64,000 nucleotides of DNA from assembly GCF_018588885.1 (NCBI RefSeq), contig NZ_JAFFIW010000011.1, positions 62,001 through 126,000 of the forward strand, written 5' to 3'. Positions 27,307 to 35,415 of this stretch are shown piece by piece. The first letter of the stretch is position 1. Each line of letters starts with the position of its first letter. Under the pieces are notes generated by a model that was given only the letters and a program-made list of their open reading frames with translations, was not told the DNA's origin and ran no database searches. Origin of the DNA: Mesorhizobium sp. dw_380. GTDB taxonomy: Bacteria; Pseudomonadota; Alphaproteobacteria; Rhizobiales; Rhizobiaceae. Position numbers and translations under genes: made by a program.

Positions 27307-27606
27307 CTATCGGTCGCGGATGTAGGCTCGGAAAATTGCTCTGAGATCAACGAAACAAGTAAATCCCAAGGCACGTGCAAAACGCGAAACGGACGACGGG
27401 CTGGCGCCGACCGAAGCCGCAATCTGACGACAAGTTCCGAAGGCTATTTTTTCTGGGTTTGCCAAGGCATATCGGCCAATTTGTTCCAATCGTCCGAGCA
27501 GAACGACTCGTCGTGCGGCAATATCCTCCTTCAAGGTGCGCAGATCGGCAGGCGGCCCGTAGGATCGCAATTGAACGCTGATGTTGACAGCCCGGCGCAT
27601 GGTCAT
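27307..27606 (-). pseudogene. Truncated RpiR/MurR-type regulator (helix-turn-helix domain only)
   Basis: The 99-residue frame matches the N-terminal helix-turn-helix domain of RpiR regulators: LEQIGRYALANPEKIAFGTCRQIAASVGASPSSVSRFARALGFTCFVDLRAIFRAYIRDR. The stop falls just where the linker to the SIS sugar-binding domain would begin, and I find no SIS domain after it. It is probably a decayed gene, though a short DNA-binding protein could still be made. There is no clear ribosome-binding site. Confidence 0.65.
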
Positions 27607-27719
27607 TGACCTGAGCGATCGGCGCTTTCGAACCGGTGGACCGCCTCAACCAGCCAATTTCACCACCCGGTTCACGAGTTCGTCCGGTCAGATAGGAAGG
27701 CTCTCACGTGGATTCGCGC

Positions 27720-27980
27720 CTACAATAGCCCAAAAAGAAGAGTTTGAGTCGAAGCGGGCCAACATGTCGTCCTCGCTAGACTCGCTGGATAGGCGCCCAA
27801 ATTAAGCTCAACATCTCGGAGCGCCCGGCCGGAAAAAAGAGTCGTCTCAAACAGGCCCGCATGATCCGGCGCTAACCTTCTCGACCGCGGCCCGATTGGC
27901 CAAGCCACAGCGATTTGCGAGGAGTCGGCAATCGTCGATGCCTGCAAGTTCGCCGCGCATTCCTGTCGATTGCAGACGCT
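27720..27980 (-). pseudogene. Possible creatininase-family fragment
   Basis: The minus-strand frame contains IAVAWPIGPRSRRLAPDHAGLFETTLFSGRALRDVELN. The DHAGLFETTL segment resembles the metal-binding HAGxFETS region of creatinine amidohydrolases. No start, no upstream metal-binding motifs and no continuation are present, so this can only be a remnant. The resemblance is short, and it may be a chance match. Together with the two regulator remnants it makes 26.3-28.0 kb a 1.7-kb stretch with no intact gene. Confidence 0.3.
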
Positions 27981-29014
27981 CAATGGCGCGGCTGTGGGGG
28001 CCCTGCCTGTTTGAGAAAGACGACCTTCCCGTCTAGTTGCGAGATGACGATAGCCCCATTGTCAAGCGGGAGCACGTCGACCGGGCGGGTCAGCCCATCG
28101 ACAAGCGCCTGCCTTTTTCCTGAGGTGAGGTCCACCTCAAGAAGCCTCCCGCTGCCAGCGCCCCAGCCACTGGATTGATCGAAAGTGCCGTGTTCCAGGA
28201 TGAGCATCTCGCCCTCCGCATCGAAGACGACATCGACAGGGGCATTCAGCCCGACCGCCTCGATGTGGGCGCTGCTGGCTTGGCTAGCCTGCGGGAGCGA
28301 GACGATACGGCCGCTGCCGGCAACGAAGGGAAATCCGCCAAACAGGGAGACGTAGAGTCGGCCGCCATGCACGGCAAGGCCGGTCGGAACCGCGTCGAAC
28401 CCGTATTTTTGCTCCTCGCCTTTCTGCCCCTTGCCGAACTCGGTCGGCGACAGGGCGGTAAGTGACTGGCCGCTGATGCTCAGCCGGGCAAAGGCAAAGA
28501 GCCGTGTTGGACCGCTCCCGTCGAGTAGAAGGCGTTCGACCGAGTTCCGCGCGGCGTCTACGACGTAGAGCATGTCGCCCGACAAGGCGAAGTCGTAGGG
28601 GTTCCAGAAGTCGTTGCTAATGACTCTCGTGACTGCGCCCTCGTCAACCTCGAGCATTGCATGGTCATTGGCGTCCTCCTTGTGGTCCGCCGGTGTCCAG
28701 CCCTGGGCAACGAGGTAGCCGTTGCCATGGCGCTCGACCCGATAGGGTCCCGTCGGGTCGCCCATGACGTCGGCACCATGCGGCAGGATCGGCCCGAAAG
28801 CGGTGAAGCGGCCGTCTTGAGTGCGCCTGTAGAGACGGCCATCGGCGAGGTCCGTGACCAGCAGGGCGTCGCCGTCGCGTGCAAGGCCGGCGAAGATCGC
28901 TCCCGGCTTTTGCACGGTCTCGACTTCGTATCCTGGTGCAGCCTTCGGCTCCGCCGACCCGTCCGTTGCGATCGTCATGAGCGAAAGGGCGATCAATCCG
29001 ATGAGCGCACGCAT
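27980..29014 (-). CDS. Secreted six-bladed beta-propeller (NHL/ScyD-like) protein
   Basis: A 344-residue protein with a signal peptide (MRALIGLIALSLMTIATDGSAEP), so it is probably periplasmic. Repeated segments such as GLARDGDALLVTDLADGRLYR, PYDFALSGDMLYVVDAARNSVERL, PTGLAVHGGRLYVSLFGG and PVDVLPLDNGAIVISQLDGKV show propeller blades of the ScyD/ScyE or strictosidine-synthase-like type. Its start overlaps the end of the upstream gene by 22 bp. It is the last gene of the sugar-type ABC transporter operon. The function, lactonase or binding protein, cannot be decided. Confidence 0.7.
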   Translation of the reverse strand: MRALIGLIALSLMTIATDGSAEPKAAPGYEVETVQKPGAIFAGLARDGDALLVTDLADGRLYRRTQDGRFTAFGPILPHGADVMGDPTGPYRVERHGNGYLVAQGWTPADHKEDANDHAMLEVDEGAVTRVISNDFWNPYDFALSGDMLYVVDAARNSVERLLLDGSGPTRLFAFARLSISGQSLTALSPTEFGKGQKGEEQKYGFDAVPTGLAVHGGRLYVSLFGGFPFVAGSGRIVSLPQASQASSAHIEAVGLNAPVDVVFDAEGEMLILEHGTFDQSSGWGAGSGRLLEVDLTSGKRQALVDGLTRPVDVLPLDNGAIVISQLDGKVVFLKQAGPPQPRH

Positions 29015-29739
29015 CGGAAGCCTCCGTTGGCAGCGAAGCGAAAATCAGGGTCGTAGGCAAGCCGGTAAGTCGTGCTGAGGCGGATGGGATCGCTGTTCCA
29101 CGCGCCGCCGCGAAGCACCCGATACTTACCGGCGATCTCTGGCGGTGCTTCGCCGCGGTAGGGCGCATAGAAGTCACGGGTCCATTCCCACACGTTGCCG
29201 ACGAGGTTGAGCAGGCCCTCCCTGCTTGCTCCCAGCGGAAACGATCGGGCCGGTGCCGTCATCTGATCGCCGGTGTCCTTGTCGCAGCAGGCGTCGCGTC
29301 CATAATTGGCGTGTGTCGCATCGGCCGGCCCGTCGCGCCAAGGAAAGCGCGCTCCCTGCGTTCCGCGCGCCGCACGTTCGTATTCCTGCTCGGACGGCAG
29401 CTTCAGGCCGTAATGGGCGCAGAACGCCACCGCATCGGCAAAGCTGACACCGACGACCGGGTGGTCGGGCAGGCCGAGAGACGGATGCCGGTCATAGAAA
29501 GCTGCGCGATGTCCCGTCACCGCGACGAAGCGACGGTATTGCGCGTTGGTGATCTCGGTCTCGTTCATGGCGAAGGCCTTGCCATCGACCACGTGTCGCG
29601 GCCGCTCGTTTTCATCGCCCGTGTCATTGCCAAAAACGAACGGGCCTCCCGGTATTTCGACAAGCGGGTTGTCCGCGATAGCATCCTCGCGGGCTGCGGC
29701 GCCTCCGGTCCACAGGAGCGTTGCGACGGTTAGGAGCAT
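28993..29739 (-). CDS. Formylglycine-generating-enzyme-fold (SUMF1/DUF323) protein
   Basis: A 248-residue protein with a short signal-like N-terminus (MLLTVATLLWTGGAAA). Family landmarks are FVFGNDTGDENERPRHVV, FAMNETEITNAQYRRFV, LPSEQEYERAARG, LLNLVGNVWEWTRDFY, VLRGGAWNSD and GFRCV. True formylglycine-generating enzymes carry two catalytic cysteines in the segment after RGGSW; here that segment (NSDPIRLSTTYR) has none, and no sulfatase gene is nearby. It is therefore more likely a substrate- or metal-binding or otherwise diverged member. The ATG is just past the ATPase gene's stop; a longer frame overlaps that gene. Confidence 0.82.
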   Translation of the reverse strand: MLLTVATLLWTGGAAAREDAIADNPLVEIPGGPFVFGNDTGDENERPRHVVDGKAFAMNETEITNAQYRRFVAVTGHRAAFYDRHPSLGLPDHPVVGVSFADAVAFCAHYGLKLPSEQEYERAARGTQGARFPWRDGPADATHANYGRDACCDKDTGDQMTAPARSFPLGASREGLLNLVGNVWEWTRDFYAPYRGEAPPEIAGKYRVLRGGAWNSDPIRLSTTYRLAYDPDFRFAANGGFRCVRSSD

Positions 29740-29740
29740 C

Positions 29741-30805
29741 CTAGAAATCAACACGGTCCTGGCTCTGGCGATCAAACAGGAACACCCGTTCGGGCGCAAA
29801 GCCCACCTCAACCATCTGATCGAAGTCGCCCACGAAGTTCTTGTCGGCGCGAATTGTGAGCAATGCCGCCCCGGCGCGCAGCGTCACCAGCGTGCTTTCG
29901 CCGGTCAGTTCGACCGAATAGATCGGGGCGACGATATTAGCTTTTGCGTTTCCGGCGGGAAGGACGTGGATGTCCTCCGGGCGAGCACCCAGCACGGCGC
30001 TCGCAACGTTCGCGCTCCCGAGGCCGTCGACCCTGATGCCACCGAGGCTCGTGAAGACCCCGTCCTTGACCTCACCATCGATCAGGTTCATCGGTGGCGA
30101 GCCGATGAAGCCCGCGACAAAAAGGGTCCGCGGGTTGTTGTAGATCTCCTTCGGCGTGCCGAGCTGCTCGATCACGCCCTTGTTCATCACCGCCACCCGA
30201 TGAGCGAGGGTCATCGCCTCGATCTGGTCGTGGGTGACGTAGATCGTCGTCACTTGCAGCTCGTGCTGGAGGTGCTTGAGTTCGGCCCGCATCTGGACCC
30301 GCAGCTTGGCGTCGAGATTGGACAGCGGTTCGTCCATCAGGAAGACCTTTGGTGTGCGGATGATGGCGCGGGCCAGGGCGACGCGCTGGCGCTGCCCGCC
30401 GGAGAGTTGCTTCGGCAGCCGGTCGAGCAGGCCGTCGAGCTCGACCCGGCGCGCCACCTCCATGACACTCCGGCGCCGCTTGTCCTGCGGCACCTTGCGG
30501 ATCTTCAAGGGGTAGCCGATATTTTCGGCGACGCTGAGGTGGGGGTAGAGCGCGTAGGACTGGAAGACCATCGCGACGTCGCGATATTTCGGCAGCACGT
30601 CGTTGACCGGGTCGCTGCCGATGAAGATCTCTCCGGTCGTAACCTCCTCGAGGCCGGCGACCATGCGCATGGTCGTGGTCTTGCCGCAGCCCGAAGGCCC
30701 GAGCAGGACGAGAAATTCCTTGTCGCGCACCTCAAGATTGAGGTCGCTGACGGCGGTGAAGGTGCCGAACTTCTTGACCACGTCCTGGAAGACGACCGAG
30801 GCCAT
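29741..30805 (-). CDS. CUT1-type sugar ABC transporter ATPase (UgpC/MalK-like)
   Basis: A 354-residue MalK-type ATPase. Walker A GPSGCGKTTTMRMVAG, the Q-loop FQSYALYPHLSV, the signature QLSGGQRQRVALARAI, Walker B VFLMDEPLSNLDAKLR and the H-loop TIYVTHDQIEAMTL are all intact. A C-terminal TOBE/OB domain covers the last 110 residues (LGARPEDIHVL). It overlaps nothing upstream and lies 3 bp after the permease stop. It energises the two permeases encoded upstream. The substrate is a carbohydrate or polyol by family, not determinable here. Confidence 0.92.
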   Translation of the reverse strand: MASVVFQDVVKKFGTFTAVSDLNLEVRDKEFLVLLGPSGCGKTTTMRMVAGLEEVTTGEIFIGSDPVNDVLPKYRDVAMVFQSYALYPHLSVAENIGYPLKIRKVPQDKRRRSVMEVARRVELDGLLDRLPKQLSGGQRQRVALARAIIRTPKVFLMDEPLSNLDAKLRVQMRAELKHLQHELQVTTIYVTHDQIEAMTLAHRVAVMNKGVIEQLGTPKEIYNNPRTLFVAGFIGSPPMNLIDGEVKDGVFTSLGGIRVDGLGSANVASAVLGARPEDIHVLPAGNAKANIVAPIYSVELTGESTLVTLRAGAALLTIRADKNFVGDFDQMVEVGFAPERVFLFDRQSQDRVDF

Positions 30806-30808
30806 GGC

Positions 30809-31657
30809 TCACCCCTTGACCGCGCCGAACGAGATGCCGCGAACCAGATGCTTCTGGACGACGAAGGCGAAGAGCATGATCGGGATGCAGGCAGTGAAGC
30901 CGGCGGCGCTGATTTCGCCCCAATAGGTGTTGTACTGGGTGACGCGCCCGGCAATGCCGATCGGCAGCGTCTGCGACCGTTCGGTCAGGGTCAGGATGAG
31001 GGCGAGCAGGAACTCGTTCCATGAAATGATCAGGCAAAAGATAGCTGTGGCAGCCAGCCCGGGACGAGCGAGCGGCAAAGCGACATGCAGGAACGCGCCC
31101 CATCGCGTGTCGCCGTCGACCATCGCCGCCTCCTCGAGCTCGACCGGCAGGTCCTGGAAGTAGCTCTTCATCATCCAGGTTGCGAAAGGCAGGTTGAACG
31201 CCGTGTAGGCGATGATCACCGCAGGCTTCGTGTTCAGCATGCCGAGATGGTTGAAGGCGATGTAGAGCGGGATGATCGTCACGATGGGCGGCATCATGCG
31301 CGTCGACAGGATCCAGAAGGAGATCTGGTAGCGCCATCTGCCCGGATATTGGAAACGGGCCAGCGCATAGCCGGCCAGGGAGCCGAAGACGACCGAGACG
31401 AGCGTCGTCGAGACGGCGATGATCAGACTGTTCAATGCATAGATGAGGAAAGGCCGCTCGACGAAGGCGGCGTGGTAGTGCTTAGATGTCGGATTGGCGG
31501 GAACCCATTGCGGCGGTATCGAGAAGATGTCGATGTCGTATTTGAACGAGTTGGCCGCGATCCAGTAGACCGGGAAGAGGGTGACTACGAGCGCCACGGC
31601 GATCGTAGCATAGGCGGCGATGCGTTGGATCCCAATGCTTTTTCGGCGGTGCGCCAT
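30809..31657 (-). CDS. CUT1-type sugar ABC transporter permease (MalG-like)
   Basis: A 282-residue permease with six predicted membrane segments. The cytoplasmic EAA loop is seen as PVELEEAAMVDGDTRWGAFLHVALPLARPGLAA. The start MAHRRKSIGIQRI was chosen because it gives the usual short cytoplasmic N-terminus; the frame upstream lies inside the neighbouring permease. It pairs with the MalF-like permease, whose stop is 8 bp upstream. Confidence 0.9.
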   Translation of the reverse strand: MAHRRKSIGIQRIAAYATIAVALVVTLFPVYWIAANSFKYDIDIFSIPPQWVPANPTSKHYHAAFVERPFLIYALNSLIIAVSTTLVSVVFGSLAGYALARFQYPGRWRYQISFWILSTRMMPPIVTIIPLYIAFNHLGMLNTKPAVIIAYTAFNLPFATWMMKSYFQDLPVELEEAAMVDGDTRWGAFLHVALPLARPGLAATAIFCLIISWNEFLLALILTLTERSQTLPIGIAGRVTQYNTYWGEISAAGFTACIPIMLFAFVVQKHLVRGISFGAVKG

Positions 31658-31664
31658 AGGTCCT

Positions 31665-32570
31665 CTAGTCGGCAAGCCGCATGCGCTTGATGAACCACGT
31701 GCTGAACGCGACGGTCGTAAACAGCACGAAGAGCGAGATGGCGGCCGCATAGCTGGGGTCGGCGAAGCGGTACGCCACCTGGTAAATGTAGAGACTCAGC
31801 GTCTTGGTCCGGTCGGCGGGGCCGCCGCCGGTCAAGATGAAGACGAGGTCGAAGAGCCGCAGTGCGTCCATGATGCGCAACAGCAGCGCGATGGCGATGA
31901 CCGGCTTCAGGAACGGCAGCGTCAGATCCCAGAACTGCCGCCAGGCGGAGGCGCCGTCAATCGCTGCTGCCTCGTAGGGCTCGTCCGGCAGGCTGGCGAG
32001 CCCGGCAAGCATCAGCAGGAACATGAACGGCGTCCATTGCCATACGTCGGCGACGATCACGGAGAACATTGCGAGCCTGACGTCGCCGGCCCAGGCCTGG
32101 AGAGGCAGGCCGAGCCGGAACATGATCTCGTTGAGCACACCGAATTGCGGCTCGTAGATGAGCTTCCAGGTGATAGCGACCGCAACCGGCGGCAGCATCA
32201 TCGGCAGCATCAGGATCGTTTTCAGGAAATTCAGGCGCCGGATGTATCGGTCGAGCAGCAAGGCGAGGCCGAGGCCGAGAAGGAACTCGGCGCCGACGGC
32301 GAAGACGGTGAACAGCAGCGTGTTCCACAAGCCGACGTGAAACTGCTCGTCGGTGAGCAGCCGCAGAAAATTGTCAGCGCCGGCAAATTGCCAGGGCAGG
32401 TCGGGATTCGGGCTGATCCGCGTTGCTGCCGCAACGATCATGTAGATCGACGGGAATATCGTGAGCGTCAGGAGCACGAGCATTGCCGGCGCAAGCATCA
32501 GCACGCGAAGGTGGCGCTCAAACCACCGCTCGAACGAATTTCCGAACTTCGCACCGATAGAGACGGTCAT
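31665..32570 (-). CDS. CUT1-type sugar ABC transporter permease (MalF-like)
   Basis: A 301-residue permease with six predicted membrane segments and the EAA loop DEPYEAAAIDGASAWRQFWDLTLPFLKP. The first hydrophobic segment LRVLMLAPAMLVLLTLTIFPSIYMIV follows a short basic N-terminus. The gap of 152 bp to the substrate-binding-protein gene is typical for a stem-loop that lowers downstream expression, although I could not find a convincing hairpin. It forms the channel with the MalG-like subunit. Confidence 0.9.
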   Translation of the reverse strand: MTVSIGAKFGNSFERWFERHLRVLMLAPAMLVLLTLTIFPSIYMIVAAATRISPNPDLPWQFAGADNFLRLLTDEQFHVGLWNTLLFTVFAVGAEFLLGLGLALLLDRYIRRLNFLKTILMLPMMLPPVAVAITWKLIYEPQFGVLNEIMFRLGLPLQAWAGDVRLAMFSVIVADVWQWTPFMFLLMLAGLASLPDEPYEAAAIDGASAWRQFWDLTLPFLKPVIAIALLLRIMDALRLFDLVFILTGGGPADRTKTLSLYIYQVAYRFADPSYAAAISLFVLFTTVAFSTWFIKRMRLAD

Positions 32571-32722
32571 CGGAAGTTCTATCCGTCACATCGGGCTCAT
32601 CATAGCATGGCGAACCCGAGAGCCAAAGCCGGCGCAGCACTCGCTTTTGCTCGCCCGAGCTGATCCGGCAAAATGGAGCGGCATCACCGGATGTCGCTCC
32701 ACCTCAATCACCATACGGCCGG

Positions 32723-33979
32723 CTACTTGATGCCGGTTATCTCTTCGACCGCGGCCTGGGATCTCTTCAGCGCCTCCTCCGGCGTTTCCGTGCCGGCTAC
32801 CGCTTTGGAAAGCTCGATCCCGAACGCGTTCTCGATCTCAGGCCATTTCGGATGACGCGGACGCGGCGTAGAGGCTTCGATCGCTTGCATGAGCACTGGA
32901 TAATGCCGGAATTTTTCCTGGCTGGTCAGGCTGGGATCGGTGAAGATCGATTTGCGCACCGGTGGGTTGCCGCGCTGGGCCGAGATTTTCATCTGTTCCG
33001 GTGAGGTCGCCCACAGCATGAAGTCGAAGGCCTCCTGTTTGTTCTTCGCCGCGGCCATGATGCCCATCGTCCAGTGGCCGATTTCCGAGCTGCCCGGTTT
33101 GGTGCCCGCCGGGATCGGCGAATAGGAAATCTTGCCGACCATCTTCGACTGGCTGGGGTCCTCGAAGGTCGCGACCCAGTTCGGCCAGTTGATCGACGAG
33201 GCTGCGGTGCCTGCCGCCAGGGCCTGGCCGACTTCATTGGCGTTGTAGCTCTCGACACCCTTCGGCGAGACGTCGCGCAGGGCCATGAAGGTCTTCATCG
33301 CGGCGGCACCTGCAGGCGTGTCGATCGTCACTTTTGTCCGGTCGCCGTTGAACATGTCGGCGCCATAGGACCAGAAGATCGGCATGAAGTCGGCGACGAC
33401 CGGGTTGCCCTGGCCGCCGCGGAAGACGTAACCGAAATAGCGGCCGCCACCTTTTTCGGAGAGTGCCTTGGCTGCCTTCAGCACGTCGTCCCAAGTCTTC
33501 GGTGCCTCAACGCCGGCTTCCTTGAATTTGGCGGCGTCATAGAAGAACATCTGCGCGTTTCCGACATAGGGCAGGCACACATAGGGGCCCTTGTTGTAAG
33601 GATTGCGGCAGACTGCCAGGGATTTCGATAGAAAGTCGCTGTCCGGTCCTTCGAGCCCTGCCTTCTTGAAATAGGGCGTCAGATCCTCAAGATGCGCGTT
33701 TTCCGCGAAGAACGGAATCCACGGATCGTCCATCAGAACGATGTCGAAGGTACCCGATTTTGTCTGGCCGGCATTGGCCGCCTGTTCGAAGACGTTGCTG
33801 TAAGGAGCCTGGACGATCTCGACTTTGGTGCCCTTCAGCTTTGCATAGTCGGCGGCGGCGGCTCTCAGGCCGTCGCCCTCGCTTCCCGAGGGAACGAGCA
33901 CGGTTATGTCGGCCCACGCGTTCGTCGCCATTAGGGACGACAGGGCGAAGACTACAGAGAAGAGAAATTTTCTGACCAT
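32723..33979 (-). CDS. Extracellular solute-binding protein of the CUT1 transporter
   Basis: A 418-residue family 1 binding protein with signal peptide MVRKFLFSVVFALSSLMATNAWA and mature start DITVLVPSG. Segments typical of sugar-binding proteins are FDIVLMDDPWIPFFAENAHLEDLTPYF, LPYVGNAQMFFYDAAKFKEAGVEAPKTWDDVLKAAKAL and SSEIGHWTMGIMAAAKNKQEAFDFMLWATSPEQ. It is the first gene of the operon, so its promoter lies upstream in the 34-kb gap. The ligand is unknown. Confidence 0.9.
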   Translation of the reverse strand: MVRKFLFSVVFALSSLMATNAWADITVLVPSGSEGDGLRAAAADYAKLKGTKVEIVQAPYSNVFEQAANAGQTKSGTFDIVLMDDPWIPFFAENAHLEDLTPYFKKAGLEGPDSDFLSKSLAVCRNPYNKGPYVCLPYVGNAQMFFYDAAKFKEAGVEAPKTWDDVLKAAKALSEKGGGRYFGYVFRGGQGNPVVADFMPIFWSYGADMFNGDRTKVTIDTPAGAAAMKTFMALRDVSPKGVESYNANEVGQALAAGTAASSINWPNWVATFEDPSQSKMVGKISYSPIPAGTKPGSSEIGHWTMGIMAAAKNKQEAFDFMLWATSPEQMKISAQRGNPPVRKSIFTDPSLTSQEKFRHYPVLMQAIEASTPRPRHPKWPEIENAFGIELSKAVAGTETPEEALKRSQAAVEEITGIK

Positions 33980-34249
33980 CGTATTCCTCCCTTTTTCCGC
34001 TCCAGCCTGTCCGACGGGCCGGTGCCAGAACCGCTTGCACGCGTTTGACCGTTCACGAAACGCGCGAGCGCTCCGTCGCAGTCGGCAACGTTTGAAGGGA
34101 GTGTGCGAACAGCGCAGGGGGCCACTTGGACCGCCAAAGCATCAATACTGCGGGGCAGCTCATGGGTCGTCACAACCCACATCTCCCGCAGGTGCACCGA
34201 GGTGCGCTACCCCTATCTTATCAGCTTGGCGGCTTCAATTGAAGGGGAT

Positions 34250-34717
34250 GGGGGCTCCACGGTGTTACGAATGCGCCCCAGGTCGGGTCAATACGAGATT
34301 ATCGGTCCCTGCGGCGGGCAAACTTCTCCGCCGGCTTCCAATCTATCCGATGTTCGGTCGCGGCCTGACGAGATTGCAGCCGGCCTATGTGGGCGATGTG
34401 GCAGAGGCGACCGCAAGAGCGCTGCAGGAACGGAAACGCGTGCGATCACGTATGAATGCGGCGGTCCTCGCATCTACTCTTACGAGGAATTTCTCAGAGC
34501 CGTTGCACACCAAGCCGGTCTTAGACCCATACTGGTCCCAGTGCCGTTTGCCGCTTGGCACGCAATGGCATGGGCCGCGGAAATGCTTGCGAGTCCGCCC
34601 GTCACTCGTAATCAGGTCGACAATGTGTCATCGCCGCAGATGCCCGGATTTGAAGAACTTGGCATTTCGCCGCACTCGGTCGAGGGAAAACTCCAGGAGA
34701 CGTTGCATAATCCCTGA
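34250..34717 (+). pseudogene. NDUFA9-like NAD(P)-binding protein remnant, frameshifted and 5' truncated
   Basis: Two adjacent frames carry the C-terminal half of an alphaproteobacterial NDUFA9-family protein, a short-chain-dehydrogenase-like complex I-associated factor. One frame reads KLLRRLPIYPMFGRGLTRLQPAYVGDVAEATARALQE. After a frameshift the next reads TYECGGPRIYSYEEFLRAVAHQAGLRPILVPVPFAAWHAMAWAAEML and then SSPQMPGFEELGISPHSVEGKLQETL. The N-terminal NAD-binding glycine motif is absent. The rest of the gap from 33980 to 34839 holds no recognisable gene. Its closeness to the complex I cluster may be meaningful. Confidence 0.72.
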
Positions 34718-34839
34718 TCAACGACCTACTTCCGTACTCACGCGCCACCATTGAGTGTCCGAAATCTCGCTAGCTAACCGGCCAATTGTGAATGCGAGCT
34801 TTTGGACCCCGTTCCGGCCGTTGGGTGCCGGGTGCCTCT

Positions 34840-35175
34840 CTATGAACCGGCGATGAGGTTGATCTTCGCGGCCATGATGAAGTCGTTCTCGTGCAATCCC
34901 TTGATCTTGTGAGTCTGCAACGAGACTGCCGCATAACCCCAGCCGAAGCAGATGTCGGGATGATGCCCTTCTTCTTCCGCCAATCGAGCAACTTTCTCGA
35001 TGAAGCTGAGCGATTGACGGAAATCCGCGAATTTGAATTTGCGGCGTAGCAGTTGCGCCTCCTCCAGTTCCCAGCCAGGGGTCTGGGACAGATAATCCTC
35101 CGCTGCCTCCTGCGTTAGCGGCGCGACGCCACCGCGGCAGGGCGTACAGGTTTTCTGAGCAATATCATCGGTCAT
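34840..35175 (-). CDS. phhB: Pterin-4a-carbinolamine dehydratase
   Basis: A 111-residue PCD/DCoH enzyme that recycles 4a-hydroxytetrahydropterin. The signature EEGHHPDICFGWGYAAVSLQTHKIKGLHENDFIMAAKI contains the catalytic His pair and the later His. The PGWELEE segment is the usual N-terminal substrate-pocket stretch. It usually serves phenylalanine hydroxylase, which is not in this window; it may also assist molybdopterin or pterin metabolism. It stands alone, with degraded DNA on its downstream side. Confidence 0.92.
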   Translation of the reverse strand: MTDDIAQKTCTPCRGGVAPLTQEAAEDYLSQTPGWELEEAQLLRRKFKFADFRQSLSFIEKVARLAEEEGHHPDICFGWGYAAVSLQTHKIKGLHENDFIMAAKINLIAGS

Positions 35176-35221
35176 GGCAACCTCCCTTCGCGCTCATTCC
35201 GGGGGTAGCGATCACGTTTTT

Positions 35222-35377
35222 TCACCTCGCCCGGTATTTGCTCGCATAGTGCTTGGCAAGAACCTTGCGAATCTGCTCGGCAAGGCGCTTGTTGCCGGTC
35301 GTCGCCCGCGCCTTGTCATCGCCTTTTCGCAGCTTCGGCAGATCGGCGCCCGGGCCTCGTTTCGTTGATTTACGCAT
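35222..35377 (-). CDS. Small basic hypothetical protein (51 residues)
   Basis: A short frame encodes a very basic protein beginning MRKSTKRGPG and ending KYRAR, with about 30 percent Lys plus Arg. The middle (KRLAEQIRKVLAKHYASKY) could form an amphipathic helix. It lies between phhB and the SAM hydrolase gene on the same strand. There is no strong ribosome-binding site, and I do not recognise a family. A nucleic-acid-binding role would fit the composition, but the frame could also be spurious. Confidence 0.4.
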   Translation of the reverse strand: MRKSTKRGPGADLPKLRKGDDKARATTGNKRLAEQIRKVLAKHYASKYRAR

Positions 35378-35415
35378 CGCAATAGATCAACGCCGTGACG
35401 GGCAGCCGGTTTCGT

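Noticed and set aside
28993..29739. Functional formylglycine-generating (sulfatase-activating) enzyme
   Set aside because: The paired catalytic cysteines are missing and no sulfatase gene is nearby.
29546..31024. Long plus-strand frame (492 codons) opposite the transporter ATPase and SUMF1-like genes
   Set aside because: It runs antisense across three genes with clear homology and gives Arg/Asp/Gln-rich non-homologous sequence.
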